DNA of 64,000 nucleotides from Ilyonectria destructans (GCA_020740775.1 JAHEWK010000010.1:1054001-1118000); one strand, 5' to 3'. Positions 22,870-35,547 are shown, counted from the first letter of the stretch. Notes: a model not told the origin generated them from the letters alone. Program-made: numbers and translations.

Positions 22870-25110
22870 TCAAAATAACAGAGACAAGAAGGTGAGGTAC
22901 GATAAGTAATGAATCCACTCGAGCGCAAAGGCCAAGAGGGGCCCCGCTTCATGAGTGTTTCGAGGCTCATCCAGGTATTGTAATCGTCTGTCAGCAGCGG
23001 ACCGAAACAGAGCAGGTGTCTCCTCTATTACGGGGATGTCCGATCCATAACCCGGCAGGCTTCTCGAGGGGACGGCTCACAGGTTGGTCATTGCGTTGAG
23101 TGTTTTCTTTCTTACCTCGGTGTGCTCCGGTGATGAATTTCTAGAGTAATCAATTCGTGACTTTGATGCCGTTGCTTTGACCGCACACTTGAGTGTCGTG
23201 ACCTCGCTACGATTGGATGTTTTGCAAGAGGTTCTCGGAGGCATAAACGTCTAAATCATGGCTGGTGGACTTGTTCATGCAGAGGGCGGGTACCTCTAGC
23301 CCGTCTCTGCGTGTGAAACCTCGGTAGCCGAGATGGTGACACGCAAATGTCCCTCTCTTGCCTATTCCGCCATACTCTCACCCGCCGATGTAGGCATTGA
23401 CGACTTTGACGTTGCGACTGGCTCTGTGTCGAGAACAGACAAGTCAAATCGCGTGTGGGGAAGAGGAGCCAAGCCACCAGGGGCGTACACGTGGAGGACC
23501 GATTGGCTGTGTTTGGGATAAAGGGCCCCTGTCAACACCGAGAGATGCTGAGACACGAAGGAGGCAGAAGCTGACTATTCGAGAGCGAGCATCGGGCGCC
23601 AGCCACAAATCACATTCCTCACCGAGGCCAGATAACGCGCTGGACCACGTCTGTCACTCGGTATGGTGTCCCGGGGATGTGGTTTTATGCCCTTGTCATC
23701 AGGAGCCTCAAGTGTTGGGCACGTGTTGACGGGTTTGTATCAGGCCAGGGCGCGACTGTCGTCTTGTCTCTCCTGCATGGCGCCAGCAGGGATAACCTCC
23801 GACGATAACCTCTCTCCCGGAGGCGGAGCGTCAACGTGGACTGTCCTGAATGCATCCATCGCTCCAAGGCTTGGACCGGCCGGGGGCTAGAAGCAGCGTG
23901 GAAGACGAGGGAGTGGAGCCACGAGAAGCGCAGGCCACTATTGTGTGATCGATTGAATGGCATTCAGGAGAGGACCTTCGCCCGTGACTAATTAGAGTGG
24001 TTTCACCGGGCGATGGCGCAGCCAGGATCTCAAGATACAGCCGCACACAGCTGAGTGTGTTGGACCTGTCGTGTCGCGACAAGGCTGGCACGACCCAGCT
24101 GGCTGGGATGAAGCTTGCTGTAGAGGCCGAGCATATGTTGTAACTTAGTGCTGTACGTTTTTATGGTGCTGCTCGGAAACGCGCTCCGTCACCCGTCGTC
24201 AGTCGGTCATCCATCGTCGGACGTGTGCATAGTACGTGCATAGTATGTGTCGACGGCGTCGATAATGGACAATGCCCAGGCTGCTAGGCTGCGTGCCAGG
24301 GAATGAGGGTGTTTACGTACAGCAATTCCCACCTCTGGGAGTCGCAGTACGTAAGGGTATCGGTTTCGGAGGAGTCTGCCGCACTAACCGTGCAGTACGT
24401 ACCCACGGTAGCAAGGAAGTCGACGAGGCCAGCAAGGGGAGAGCTGTGATTATTGTGGGAGAATGTGATGAACTTAGGTAAAAGTGATGTTGGTGAAGAT
24501 GAAAGGAGGGAAATCGGCGATGGCTGGATCGGGTGTTTTTTGCCGCAGGCGTCGGGCAGATCTGCAGCGAGTAATGGGGGTGGAATGGGGCGCAATGCGA
24601 TGTGTGGCCGATTTGTGCTCCGATGAGATGATGCATGGAAGCCTGGGTGGAATAAGAGAGGAATCAAAGCTCCACGCTTCTGGAAGCCCCAACAAACAGT
24701 AAAGAACAACCGAAGAACCCCCTAACTTACCTAGGGAGGCGAAGAGATAGGCAGAGCCAAACGGGTAGGTACATTGTACTACGTCGTTAGTACGAAGCGG
24801 GCAGGCACCCCTCCGCTGATTAGTTATTCGCAGTGGGTGCTTGGCCGTTGGACCACTGGAGGGCCACTGGAGAGCCACTAGGCAGCCTCCCGGGACGGAG
24901 GGGCCACAGGCTTTGGCCAGGGGCGCTGCACCGGAGGGCGAACCTGGAGCTGGGCCGCCAGTGCAACGTCGCCTGGAACGGGCATGGTGCACGCCCTACT
25001 GGAGGCCCTGTACATCGGGTACGGAGTACACCTCCTCGGGGATGACGAATCGATGGATGGATACCCGGAAGGTTCAGCTCGCGTAGAGATGGGGGATATG
25101 AATATGGGCG

Positions 25111-25138
25111 AGCGTGCAGGAGCGTGCAGGAGCGTGCG
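25111..25138. repeat. 10-base tandem repeat, three copies
   Basis: AGCGTGCAGG is repeated three times, the last copy incomplete, in non-coding DNA. Confidence 0.8.
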
Positions 25139-25400
25139 CCATATCGTGCGATTTTGTCCTTTGGCAGAGCGCAGTATCAAGCAGGATCCGAGAGATCTAG
25201 ATGCTGGGCGCATCATATCTTAATCCCGGGCGAGCATTGGAATAAAGTCCAGTCTCCATTCCCTGGAAGGGCGCCATCGCCCCGTTAGTGAGCGGGGTGT
25301 CAACTCAGTACCCCCGAGGTACCTTGGGGCGTCAGAGGCTAGGAAGCCCCGCTGCGTCCGAGCCAGCCAGTGGCATCGCAGGACGCTTCGGTGGGTAGCC

Positions 25401-25460
25401 GGGGGGCTTGAGGGGGCTTGAAAGGGCTTGAGGGGGCTTGAAAGTGCGTGAACTGGCTTG
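25401..25460. repeat. 10-base tandem repeat, about six copies
   Basis: Six consecutive 10-base units resemble AGGGGGCTTG; the first four are close copies and the last two are degenerate. The array lies in the gene desert upstream of the phosphate transporter. Confidence 0.85.
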
Positions 25461-26151
25461 GGGAGGCGTCAAAGAGGCGCTGCGAATATCGATTGTCTGC
25501 CCGTCCAGCTCTGGGGGCGTCAACGCGGGATCTTGGCTCAAACGGGGCCAAAGAGGGAGGGTTCGGTATCCGGCTGCGGGCCCCGTCTCCGTAATGATGG
25601 CGCTGCGAGACTCAGGCCGGCCCCCCGAAGCATCCACTGAAGAACTGCATCTCCTCTTCCCCTACCAGACCCCTGCAGCGGCTACACCCAATCGAGGAGG
25701 TGGGTTTTTTCTAGTGGGCTTCTTCCTCAGCTTCCAGTGGCTCCGACTGGGTCCTCCAGTGGTCCGCTCACTGACTAGTGGAGCCCTGGAGCGCCCTCCA
25801 CCTTCTAAAACCTCTCCCACGGCGTCCCATGGCGTCCCACCCGCTACAGCCTACAGTTACACACAGTATTACTCCTCACATTGTACGCGGGAGGGTACAG
25901 TACAACCGAGCATCTCTCTCCTCCCACCCAATCCGCGCTCTCTCTCGCCCTCTCTCGCACTCTCTCATCGACACATTGTGCTCTGTCTGGATGGATCCTG
26001 GTATTGCATGGATTTGCATGGGTCCGGCGACCCTCCCTCCCCTCCTTGTTCTCCTCGTTTATACCCATTCGCCATTGCCATCCATTTGCCATCCTCCTCC
26101 TCCCGTCGCTCTTAAGAGTAAACCGCAGCGACCGTACCAGGTTCCCACCCC

Positions 26152-26190
26152 CCCATCTTGGCCCATCTTGACCCATCTTGACCCATCTTG
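26152..26190. repeat. 10-base tandem repeat ACCCATCTTG, four copies
   Basis: Four nearly perfect copies lie about 620 bases upstream of the phosphate-transporter ATG, inside the C/T-rich presumed promoter or leader. Confidence 0.85.
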
Positions 26191-26806
26191 ACTGTGGTAC
26201 ATCCACCCTCCCATCCCCGTCTCCGCCTCCATCTCGCCTCCGTCTCTTCCAACCTTGGTCTCCCAAACGCCTCTTCAACGTCCCGACCGACGATCCCTCC
26301 GTCGATTCTTCCGCCACCGCAGCAGTCGCCAGTCTCGATCCGTCGCCTTTTGAATCGCCTACGCCCGCTACCAGTCGCCTTGTTCCCGCCCGCCTTCAAA
26401 CGATCAGCATCCGGTTGAATGACGCCGACCCTTGCGCCTCTGTCTCAATCTCGCCCAGAAAGCACATCACCAGTTGCTGTTACCATCGCTCTCTCGCCCA
26501 CGGCATTCACCCACGACATTCAACTCCGACGACGCCCCGAACCAAGCATCCCATATCGTCAGGCAGGAGACTCTCTCCCCTCGCTCTACAACCTCGCTGC
26601 TCCCCGGTTAGCCATCTCTACAGACCCAGGCCCACGACTCCCCGGTTTCAAGCGCCCACCTTGATGTCTCTGGTGTCGATAGCGCTGTCAATCTAAACCT
26701 CACCCCCCAACTGTCAACCAAGGCCACGACAAAGGCGGCGCTTGACTAATGTCGTGGTACACGGTTCTCTCTTCCCACGCTCCTCGCTCTCCATAGTACT
26801 TCCAAC

Positions 26807-29262
26807 ATGCCCGACGTCGACGATATGCTGCCGCCGCCGGCGAGCCCTTTCCTCCACGACCGCACCTACGGCGGCAATAATGCCTTTCACAACTTTTGGA
26901 ATGATTACTCTCACATCACTGACCCCAACCTGCGACGCCGCCTCGCCTTGTCCGAGATCGACAAGGTTCCCTTTGGCCTATACCGTACGTGGTATTAAAT
27001 ACTTGGTCCAACAACACCACGTCGTGTCATATACTAACCTAAACTACAGATGTCCGCGCCGTATTAGTTGCAGGCGTGGGTTTCTTCCTCGACTCATATG
27101 ACATCTTCGCCATCAACCTCGTCACATCCCTGCTTGGTGTCGTCTTCTGGGGAGACAAGGACCCCCGAAACGGTTTTGGCGGCAACGATGGCTACTTGCC
27201 CGATCCTGTCAACCAGGCATTCAAGGCCTCAACCAGTGCTGGAATTGTCATTGGCATGGTGGCATTTGGATGGCTCGCTGAGTAAGCCTCGCAGCCTTTT
27301 GTTCGCAGGATATCCCTTTGCTAACTAGGTACTGCAGCGCGTTTGGACGCCGCCGTATGTACGGTGTCGAGCTCGGCATAATCATCCTAGCAACACTAAG
27401 CTGCGCACTCGTCTCGTCAAGTCCGTCTATGGGCTCAACTGGCCTGCTAATATTCTGGCGCGTCATGATGGTATATAAACCGCTCGGCCCCTAGTGTGCA
27501 ACAACAAAGCTGACTCCGTCTAGGGCATCGGTATTGGCGGCGATTACCCGCTATCTTCAGTTATTACAGCTGAGTGAGTTCCCCTGATTCCCTAGAAGCT
27601 ATTGTGTTGTCTTCTTGAAACGCGAATTGTTATTCTGACTCAAATCCACTAGGTTTGCTCCCACGAGGTGGCGCGGCGCCATGGTGGCGGCCGTTTTCTC
27701 CATGCAAGGTTTCGGACAGCTCGGTGCAGCCGTCGTTGCCCTCATCACCAACCTCGCCTTTAAGCAGGCATTCGTCGACATCCCCAACGAGGGCGAGTGT
27801 GGTTACGAATGCCGCCTGGCCGCCGATCGATCTTGGCGTATCATCGTCGGAGTTGGCGCTATCCCGGCCTGCTTAGCTCTCTATTATCGAATCACCATTC
27901 CCGAGACGCCCCGCTATACCTTCGACATCCAGCACGACGTTGAAAAGGCCGACGCCGATATCAAGGCATACGTGTCGAGCAGGTCCAAGGGGCAGTTTGA
28001 CGTGGGCCAACAGGAACGGCGTAGGACTATCGCCGGACGGCCACTCAACATCCCCCATGCCTCGTGGAGCGATCTCATATCCTTCTTCCGCCAGTGGGCC
28101 AACTTCAAGATGCTCCTGGGAACCACTCTGTCCTGGTTCTTTCTTGTGAGCCCCCCGATACGACAATCTCGTGTGTTAATACTGACGTTTGTACCAGGAT
28201 CTCGCTTTTTATGGCCTGGGGTTGAATAATACCATCGTTCTCCAGGCGGTAGGCTATGGCAGTGGCAATTCGATGTACGAAAAGCTCCATAACCAGGCTG
28301 TGGGCATGATTATCTTGACATGTGCTGGCTCGATTCCGGGCTATTGGTTTGCCGTATTCACCATCGACACCGTCGGCCGCAAGCCTCTCCAGGTGATTGG
28401 CTTTTCTCTTCTAACTATCCTCTTTTGCATTCTGGGTTTTGCATACAACAAGCTCAGCGAAGGCGCTTTGCTAGCCCTCTACATTATCGGCCAGTTCCTT
28501 TTCAATGCCGGCCCAAACACAACCACCTTTATTGTCCCAGGAGAATGCTTCCCTACACGATACCGCTCAACCGGCCACGGAATATCTGCTGCCATGGGTA
28601 AGATTGGAGCAATCATCGCCCAGGTTATCAGTATTCCCTTGATACGCAAAGGTGCCACTGAAGGCTGCAAGGGTACCGAGTGCTCTCCAAACCTACACCG
28701 GCTGCTTCAACTCTTTGCGCTCTTCATGCTCTTTGGCACCTTGGTCTCCTTCCTCATCCCGGAGACTAAGGGGATGACTCTCGAGGAACTCTCCGGCGAA
28801 CCTCGCACCAGCTACAATGCGGGCTGCAACGGCAGCATCAGCCTCGGATCTCCCAAGATGCGAAAGTGGAACCCGTTCCGCGGCGGCCAACCCGCTGGGT
28901 TCTCTTATCCCCGATCGAGGGTGGGCAACTATTCCAAGAGGAAGATGGATCGCGTTGGCATCATGACATCCCCCGAACTCGTCGCAGAGAACTCTCGCCT
29001 GCGGAAAACACGCCTCTGGCGGAAGCACCACAAAGCGAAGACGAGCAGTGAAGGGACCAACGAGATTGCGCTTAGCACGCGCAGCTCAGCAACCGCCGAC
29101 GACGATATCTTCCCAGCAGGTGCCCCGATGTCGATGAGCCACGCCCCTCCTCAACCGCCGCCGAGCTGGGGTGCAGGATGGGGTAGAGTCGACCGGGGAG
29201 GACCTCCGCCTTTGCTTAATGCGGTTCAGCTGCAGGACGTGGGCATGCTTTTGTCCAAGTAG
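26807..29262 (+). CDS. PHO84-type inorganic phosphate:H+ symporter (MFS)
   Basis: Six exons (26807-26984, 27050-27281, 27338-27470, 27524-27573, 27653-28145, 28198-29262) encode 716 residues. The product is a major-facilitator protein of the phosphate:H+ symporter family, expected in the plasma membrane. Diagnostic stretches include FFLDSYDIFAINLV in the first helix, DAFGRRRMYG in the loop after helix 2, GIGIGGDYPLS and FAPTRWRG. The second half has DTVGRKPLQ and a Glu-Cys-Phe-Pro-Thr-Arg loop (PGECFPTRYR). The transporter core ends near residue 563 (PETKGMTLEEL). About 153 hydrophilic residues follow, rich in Arg, Ser and Pro, making this longer than the usual 570-600 residue Pho84 proteins. 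High-affinity phosphate uptake is the likely role; glycerophosphoinositol transport by a relative is a less likely alternative. Confidence 0.92.
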
Positions 29263-29942
29263 CCTTCGTCTGCTTTGTTATTGGACAAATTCTTCTTCAT
29301 CTTCTTCATCTTGGCCAGGCCATCGGTTTGTTACTTTTTAGGCGTTGATTGGAAATTGGGCTGGGACATGTGCTTTTAGACGATGATACCTTTAGATTTG
29401 CATTTTCGGGGTGCATAGAAAATGGCCAGCACCACAAGGACGGCCTTTTCCTCGGATGGATCAGCGGTGGATGTTGAGAAGGGGTTGTTGTACGTGTACG
29501 AGTACAAATGAAATAACGAAGACGAGATAATGTCCTCTGAGAAATTTTGTTCATCGCTTTGACTTCCTTGGTGACTTTATGATTTTGTGATTGTGACTAG
29601 TTTCGCTGCTGTTTCTGCAAGCAGGCATGTTCAGGGGTCCCAGGCGAGAAAACATCACATATCCAGGACAAGTTGCATATACAAGACTCATTCATATTTG
29701 GTATCACAGCTAATTAACGCGCAAAGGGGTCCCAAATCAGACTTGGTATCAAAAACAAGCGACGCAATCATATCATCCAGACGCCGCGCGTCGGTGTCAT
29801 TATCATGCCATCCATTAACAAAGGGTGTCTTGTCAGAAGAAAATCCAAGTCATCAATCTCTACCTAATACTTGGCTGACAAGCCAAGCCGGCAACAAAAT
29901 ATCTCCCTTCCGAGACAACAAGAATGCAAGAGGCCAATCGCC
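29263..29942. other. Convergent intergenic region
   Basis: This stretch lies between the stops of the phosphate transporter (+) and the dynamin-like gene (-) and should contain both 3' UTRs. A CTTCTTCATCTTCTTCATCTT tract begins at about 29291. No gene or RNA was recognised. Confidence 0.6.
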
Positions 29943-32288
29943 TCAAGCACGAAGAATCTTCAGCGCCTGTCGCAGGTTCTCAATGTCCATTGTGAGCTTC
30001 TTACGGCGCTCGCGCGAGATCATATCCTCGCCGGCAATGGTGTCCAGCTGGTCATCCGACATCTTCAGGACGACCGTGTCGGAGAGGACGGTGAGGGGGC
30101 TGTCGGATGCGTGCAGTAGGTAGTGGTGGATGACCTGCTGGCAAAGCACATCTACGAAGCGGCTGCGGGCGATGTCGTAGTACGAGTAGAGGACGTCATG
30201 GATGTCCTGCCGTGTCGCCTTCACAGGGTCGCCGCTGCCCATGGCTGCCTCCAGGATCGTCTTGAACTTGTCCACAAAATTGCCCTCTTGCTTGAGTTCT
30301 TGATCGGCCTGCTGTCTCAGCTTTTCGTTGCGAGTGCGCTTGGTCCGATCACGCTGGTCCCAAAAGGCAGGGTTGTACGTCATGGAGGTCCCTTGAAACT
30401 CGACGTCGAGAAGGAACTCGGCATGGTCGACGGCGCGCTGGTATCTCTTCTGAAGGTCTTCGAGGAGGAACGTCCAGAGCTCGGCGCGCACATCTGGGTC
30501 TGGGCAGCACTTCTCCAGGACAGTACGGATGAAGTGGTGGACAATCAGAATGGCGTTGGATACGTGAGCGCGAGCCATGGGAGACCACTTCTTGGATTGC
30601 TCTTTGAAAGTCGTGGGAAGCATCTCGCCGCTGAACTGTGTAAAGACAATCAGTATGCGGCAACATAGTGAAATCAGAGGGTAAACTTACAGTGCCAAGT
30701 TCATCGCCGCGGGAGGTCATGTATTCATGCTCAATGTACTTGAGAATGTCCTCCTCCGAGGGAGAAGAGCAGCCATAAGGCTCAGCAAGAAGTCCATCCA
30801 AATCATCTTCCCCAATCAGAGGGATGTTGAAGTTTGCCTTCTTGTCATACAGATCATCTCGCTCGAAGTATTCGCCGACACCAGGGTCGGAGTGATACTT
30901 TGTCGAATCTTCTTCTGCCAAGGCCTCCTTGGCCTCATCATCCGCTGAGGCGAAGTTTCGGGCGTGACCTTTCTCATAGACGACGTCGGAGAAACGCTCG
31001 TTGATCTCTCGAATTCGAGTAATGAGTTTCAGATCAGGGTTTTCGGTGAATATCTTGTCCCTGTTGTAGTAGGCATCCAGGCCTTGGTCCTTGATACGCC
31101 CAAATTTACTGGCCACCTTGCCAATGAACAGGCGTTGTTGATCAGTGGTACTGCGCGACTGCCCCATGCCTTCGAGGTCCTCCTCCTTGTTCTTCAGGTT
31201 GCTCGACAGCTCGGCGCGAACCTTGGGAAACTCGCTCCGAGTACGATCCATGAGCAGTTGCTGGATGCGGCTCTTGAGAGCAGGGATTCCGACCTTATCA
31301 GCAGGAAGCTTCGTCCACGGTGCCTTGGCGAAAAAAGCCTTCTCTTTCTGATCGCGCTCCTGAGAGCTGGATGAGTCGTCGTCTGCGCCACGGTTCTTGA
31401 CGACACAGTAGCCGAGATGAAGATCACGACGTCCTCCAAGAACCAGGTCGACGACAACTTGCTTGGTGGCCTTTTCAACAGCGAGGTCAGGCTTGGTGAG
31501 GACACCCAAAGTTCGCTTGCCCTCGGGATCCGCGTCCTTGGCGAGAGTCAGGATCTTTTGGTTCGCAATGTCTCCATTGCAGGGGACAACGGCGAGGATG
31601 ATGGTGCGAGATTCATGAATGTATCTCTTAACCATGTCCTTGACGAGATCGATGTCATCTGCGGTCGTCAGGCCCGGGGTCACATTCTCAAACATTCCCG
31701 GCACATCGATCACGGTGAGGTGGTCCATGTTTGGGCCACTGATCTCAACACGAAGGATATCTCGGCTGAAAGCAGAACCGGAACCCCCAGCGTCGGACTT
31801 GATCCCCATGACTTCGGCTGCCTATTCAATGTTAGACACATGGACGGGACCATGAGCAAGTTCGGACGTACATCACTGAAGATCTTCTCAAACTCGGGGG
31901 CGTCCAGGTTGGTTGCCTGTCGCCTAAAGTTCTTCGCTTTTTCCTCATCGGCGTCGACAGCTTGGATGGACACAACAATGCTTTCGGTCTCCTCGCGGCG
32001 ACAGATTATCTCCGTGGCGTGGCGCGTGCAGAGGGTGACGTTGCGAGGGAAGTGGAAGCCAGTCAGCGAATCCAAGACGCTTGACTTTCCAGCACTCTGA
32101 TCACCAACGACGACCATCTAACAGAAGGGTTAGTGGTGAACACAATGTGTTAAAATGGTAGCAACGGGACATACCTGTGGGAGTGGCACCATCTCTTGGA
32201 TACCAAGCTCTCGCAGCTTGTCCATCTTGTCCAGCAGGGCCCGGCTTCCGAGCCCTCCGCTAGAGTTAGATGAACTTGAGCCCGTCAT
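29943..32288 (-). CDS. Dynamin/Mx-like large GTPase
   Basis: Four exons on the minus strand (32288-32175, 32117-31872, 31821-30691, 30635-29943) give 727 residues. The GTPase domain has G1 GDQSAGKSS (43-51), G3 DVPG (159-162) and G4 TKPD (229-232). A dynamin middle (stalk) region and a C-terminal GTPase-effector-like domain follow; the latter covers roughly the last 100 residues, ending NLRQALKILRA. There is no pleckstrin-homology domain or Pro-rich tail, so it resembles Mx-type proteins more than Vps1 or Dnm1. Many filamentous fungi carry several such paralogues of unknown role. Membrane remodelling is inferred from the family; an antiviral role is not implied by sequence alone. Exon 3 would read through the third intron for 30-odd codons, but splicing restores the C-terminal domain. 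Confidence 0.9.
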
Positions 32289-33062
32289 TTTCACAGACAG
32301 TGGTCTCTATTCAGTAGTGGTTGGTTGTGTTCCGAAAAGGTCTGGGTGGTGCAATCGATGCGGGATGAGAGTGAATGAAGAGATGCGAGAGAAGGGGGAG
32401 AAGTTCGCGGTTTTTATGCTCCTGCACGTCTGGTCGCGCTCCCGGCTTCCCCTAGCAAACAATGTTCACTAATTCGGAAAGGAAACTGAGAGAAGGCTTG
32501 CGAGACTGCGCCAAACAGTGAGTGGTCAGAATGCAGGCCGCGTTTGTGCTCGTTTGACCGAGTGAACCAATCCTCGAGGACAATACGAGGCAAAAAGACC
32601 CACTGTGCACTTTTTCCACTTGATAGTTCTCTTCTATCGCGTTCCCGTTGGTTATATTGTTTGACAGGGCAACGGTGTGAGAGTAGAGTGGGATGCCATG
32701 CGGGAGGCCTGCCACGTTCTGTGCTCAACAGTCCAACCCACCAATGCGGTGGCAGCCTGCATATCGGCCTTGGTACTTATTGGTAGGTTGGTCAATGGCT
32801 ATCTGGAAAACCGTAGGCTGCCGTTGTGCAATCTTGGTTGTGTTGGTTCAATGTTGCAGTTGGCCCTCGAAGCGGCCGCTCGACTTCGCCCCAGTGTTTC
32901 ATGCGAACTCCCAACTCGCGAGGCAGCCGGTGAATCACAGCCACGGCGAAATTGTTTGTGCTAACTCCCAGTTCGCGAAGCAGTCATTGATTCACGGCCC
33001 CAGGGAGTAAGTTGGTTGGTAGGTGTTATGGGCAACTTGAATTCCCAAGCGTTTACTCGTAC
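32289..33062. other. Upstream region of the dynamin-like gene
   Basis: This is the promoter side of the dynamin-like gene (-) and the 3' side of the next minus-strand gene. It holds an imperfect direct repeat at 32902-33000. No open frame of note. Confidence 0.6.
32902..33000. repeat. Imperfect direct repeat, two copies of about 42 bases
   Basis: Bases 32902-32945 (beginning TGCGAACTCCCAACTCGCGA) and 32959-33000 (beginning TGCTAACTCCCAGTTCGCGA) are related copies set 57 bases apart. Both go on to a GCAG...GATTCAC/GAATCAC...GGC block. Most differences are transitions. Confidence 0.7.
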
Positions 33063-35547
33063 TCACCACAGAGAGACAATCTCACTGATAGAGAACCCTC
33101 CAACGCTCGCCAGCAACTCGGGCCTGCCCAAATACCAGGCATCCAGCATCGCCACCTCCATGCGGCCCGTCTCCGAGGCATTGTTCGTTGGCTCACCCCT
33201 GTCGCCGGACAGGGTTGACAGAGTCTTGGCCTCAAGCGCCGGGTCCACCAAACCAGGAGACGCTGCGAGCCGGGGCTGGGGCTGCACCGAAGTCTCGAAG
33301 GCTTGGATGTATTTCTCGGCCATTTGGTGGCGGCAGGTGTAAAACTGCTTGGAAAGAGACAGACACCGTCGAGTATCGTCGGCGTAGATCGTCGGGTTTC
33401 GGATGAGTTCGCTAAAGACCGGCATTTTCAGAAGCATGCTGAGCGTCATTCCAGCAATGGAGAGGGCTACGGTGGTTAGTTTTAAAATATTCTTCCTCAG
33501 TAGAGATGATAAACACTTACAGATAACAATATGGCTGTTGGGGATCCCAGCCAGCACCGTAAGCTCCCTCTCGCGACTCAGGAGATCCATCAACTCGGTA
33601 CTCGCGGTACAGCAGGCATCGATAACTCCTCCAAGCAAAGACTTCGACATGGATGCGAGCGGCTTATCAGGGTGACTTTGTACGAGCTTCATGATGGTTG
33701 CTCGAGACAGGAGCGCCTTCGTTTCCAGGTATCGCATGTGCAGAAGAAGTGCCTGGCGTCGCTGGCCCATCTGTCCTTGGGAACAAGCCGGATCCATATG
33801 CAGGTGTCTTGGCAGTGAGTTGTGCCAATCCTGGAGCTCTTCGTCGAGTCGCAGCGTGGTGCTGAGAATGTCGGTCACCGAGTCCTTCTTGTCTTGGGCC
33901 TGGTTGTCAAAGTAGAATTGTTGGATGGGCTGCAACACGGCATCGGACAGCTTCAGCGTCTGGACGAAGAAGGATATCCATGACGGGACATCCGGTGATT
34001 GGCTTCTCTCCATGTTGTTGGGGTGGCTCTCCAGCTGCTCGTCGTCGACTTCCGCAGGCAGGATTCCGAAGCTGGGACTAGTAGTTGTCGATCTGCCGCC
34101 ATGGGCAACACTTTGCATACTGGAAGAGAACGGTTAGCTGAGATTCGAATACAGTACCACATTGTACTAACCGGATCAAAAGCACGCAAGAACACCACGT
34201 CCTCCTTCGCTCCTCGCGTTCAGCCAACGACTTGACTGGCAGGTCGAGGTGCAGCAAGAGGCCCTCGGCGAGCCGGTGTGCCAGGCCGGTCATGACCCAG
34301 CTCTCCTGGAACGAGCCGCTCCGGCGCAGGAAGCGAGCGTGGATAATCAAGGCCTGGACGACGGGGAGAGACGGTGCCGAGATGAGATCAGCAAAGAGCA
34401 GTGCTCTCGCCTGTTCGTGGAACTCGGTCGCAGCCGAAGCCTCGGTCGTCGTGGGATTTCCGTTACCGGGTTTTGAGAGCTGGCCGACGGCAAGCATCCC
34501 GAGGAGCATGCAGAAGGTTGTGGCCAGCTCGGTCGCCTCCGCGAGGGGAATGTCCCGACGATATCTCGAGTTCGCGACGGCGATCAGACGGTGATATCTT
34601 TGGATAAAGGATTGTCGGTGGACTACCGGCATCGTGATCCAGTCCAGGTCGAAGTACTCGCCTAGCAGGTCGTCCATGAGCTCCGGCGGCGGAAGCGCAA
34701 TCTTCTCAAGCATGAGGGCGGCCTTGACATTGGTCGAGTAAGAGCCAAACGATGACTTGATGGGGGAGACATCCTCCAGGTCGTCGGTCAGGGGCGGGCT
34801 CGTACCCATCTGAGCTGGGTGCTGCACGTAGTAGTTGGACGGCTCCTGGAGCATAGAGATCGAGCCGCTTCCGCTTGGAAAGGCATGCATCTCCGTCGTC
34901 TGGATGGGAGGAATAACGTGTTCCGCGGGTTGGGCGGGCTTTGGTTGCAAAGGAATTGGACCTGGAGACCCAAAGGGCCTCGACCAGGCATCGTCTTGTG
35001 CGGGCGACGAGCCGGACAACGCATGGTTGCGAGCCACGAGTGTCTAACGGACGGTAAGTATTCGAGGTTTACTAAACAAACACGCTCACATACCAACTGT
35101 TGTTCTCTGGCTTCAAGTTCCTGAACACGCTTTTGTAAAACACGGATATAGCTACAATCCCATAGTCAGCGCTCAGTTCCCGCCCACTTACACCGGGACA
35201 AGTCACCTTCTCGAAGAGGCAATGGAGCCCTCGTGCTCAATCTCGGGATACACGCACTGGCCGGCGCTCAAGCCGCGACGGCAGCACGAGTCGCAGGCGG
35301 GCCGGCCGCCGTCGCAGCGAATCTTGCGATCGCGACACTCGCGGCAGGCCAGCGACCGGGCCTTGCAGGCGCGGCCCGGACGCCGCGACGCAGCCGCCGA
35401 GGGCGAGGGCGACGCCGACGAAGAAGCAGCCTTGGGCTTGGCCATTGGAGCAGCAGCAGGCTCAGCCTTGGTCGGTGGCGAAGAGGGAGAGGGAGAGGCC
35501 GTGGGAGAGGCCGTCGTCGTCCGCGGGTCGGACGCCAGACGGGACAT
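33063..35547 (-). CDS. Zn2Cys6 transcription factor with fungal-specific TF domain
   Basis: Five exons on the minus strand (35547-35207, 35151-35094, 35043-34172, 34119-33521, 33466-33063) encode 757 residues. A Ser/Pro/Ala-rich N-terminus precedes a binuclear zinc cluster at residues 68-98, with spacing CX2CX6CX6CX2CX9C and the usual basic loop (RDRKIRCDGGRP). Exon 2 encodes a short heptad helix (YIRVLQKRVQELEARE), the expected linker and dimerisation coil. The fungal-specific regulatory domain follows (about 210-500); it includes the family signatures LGMLAVGQLSKPG and RSGSFQESWVMTGLAHRLAEG. The last intron (33467-33520) is 54 bases, a multiple of three and stop-free. The target genes are unknown. 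No metabolic cluster adjoins it, so no pathway is inferred. Confidence 0.9.

Larger units (their letters stand above)
20963..26806. other. 5.8 kb gene desert
   Basis: No frame in this stretch looks like a gene on either strand: all are short, mutually overlapping and of low complexity. The left end is the MET2 3' region. The right end, from about 25640, is C/T-rich and probably the promoter and leader of the phosphate transporter. Between them lie a 269-base inverted-repeat element (22601-22869), short tandem repeats at 25111-25138, 25401-25460 and 26152-26190, and repeated TACGTA-type words near 24230-24420. No transposase frame was found. Confidence 0.6.
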
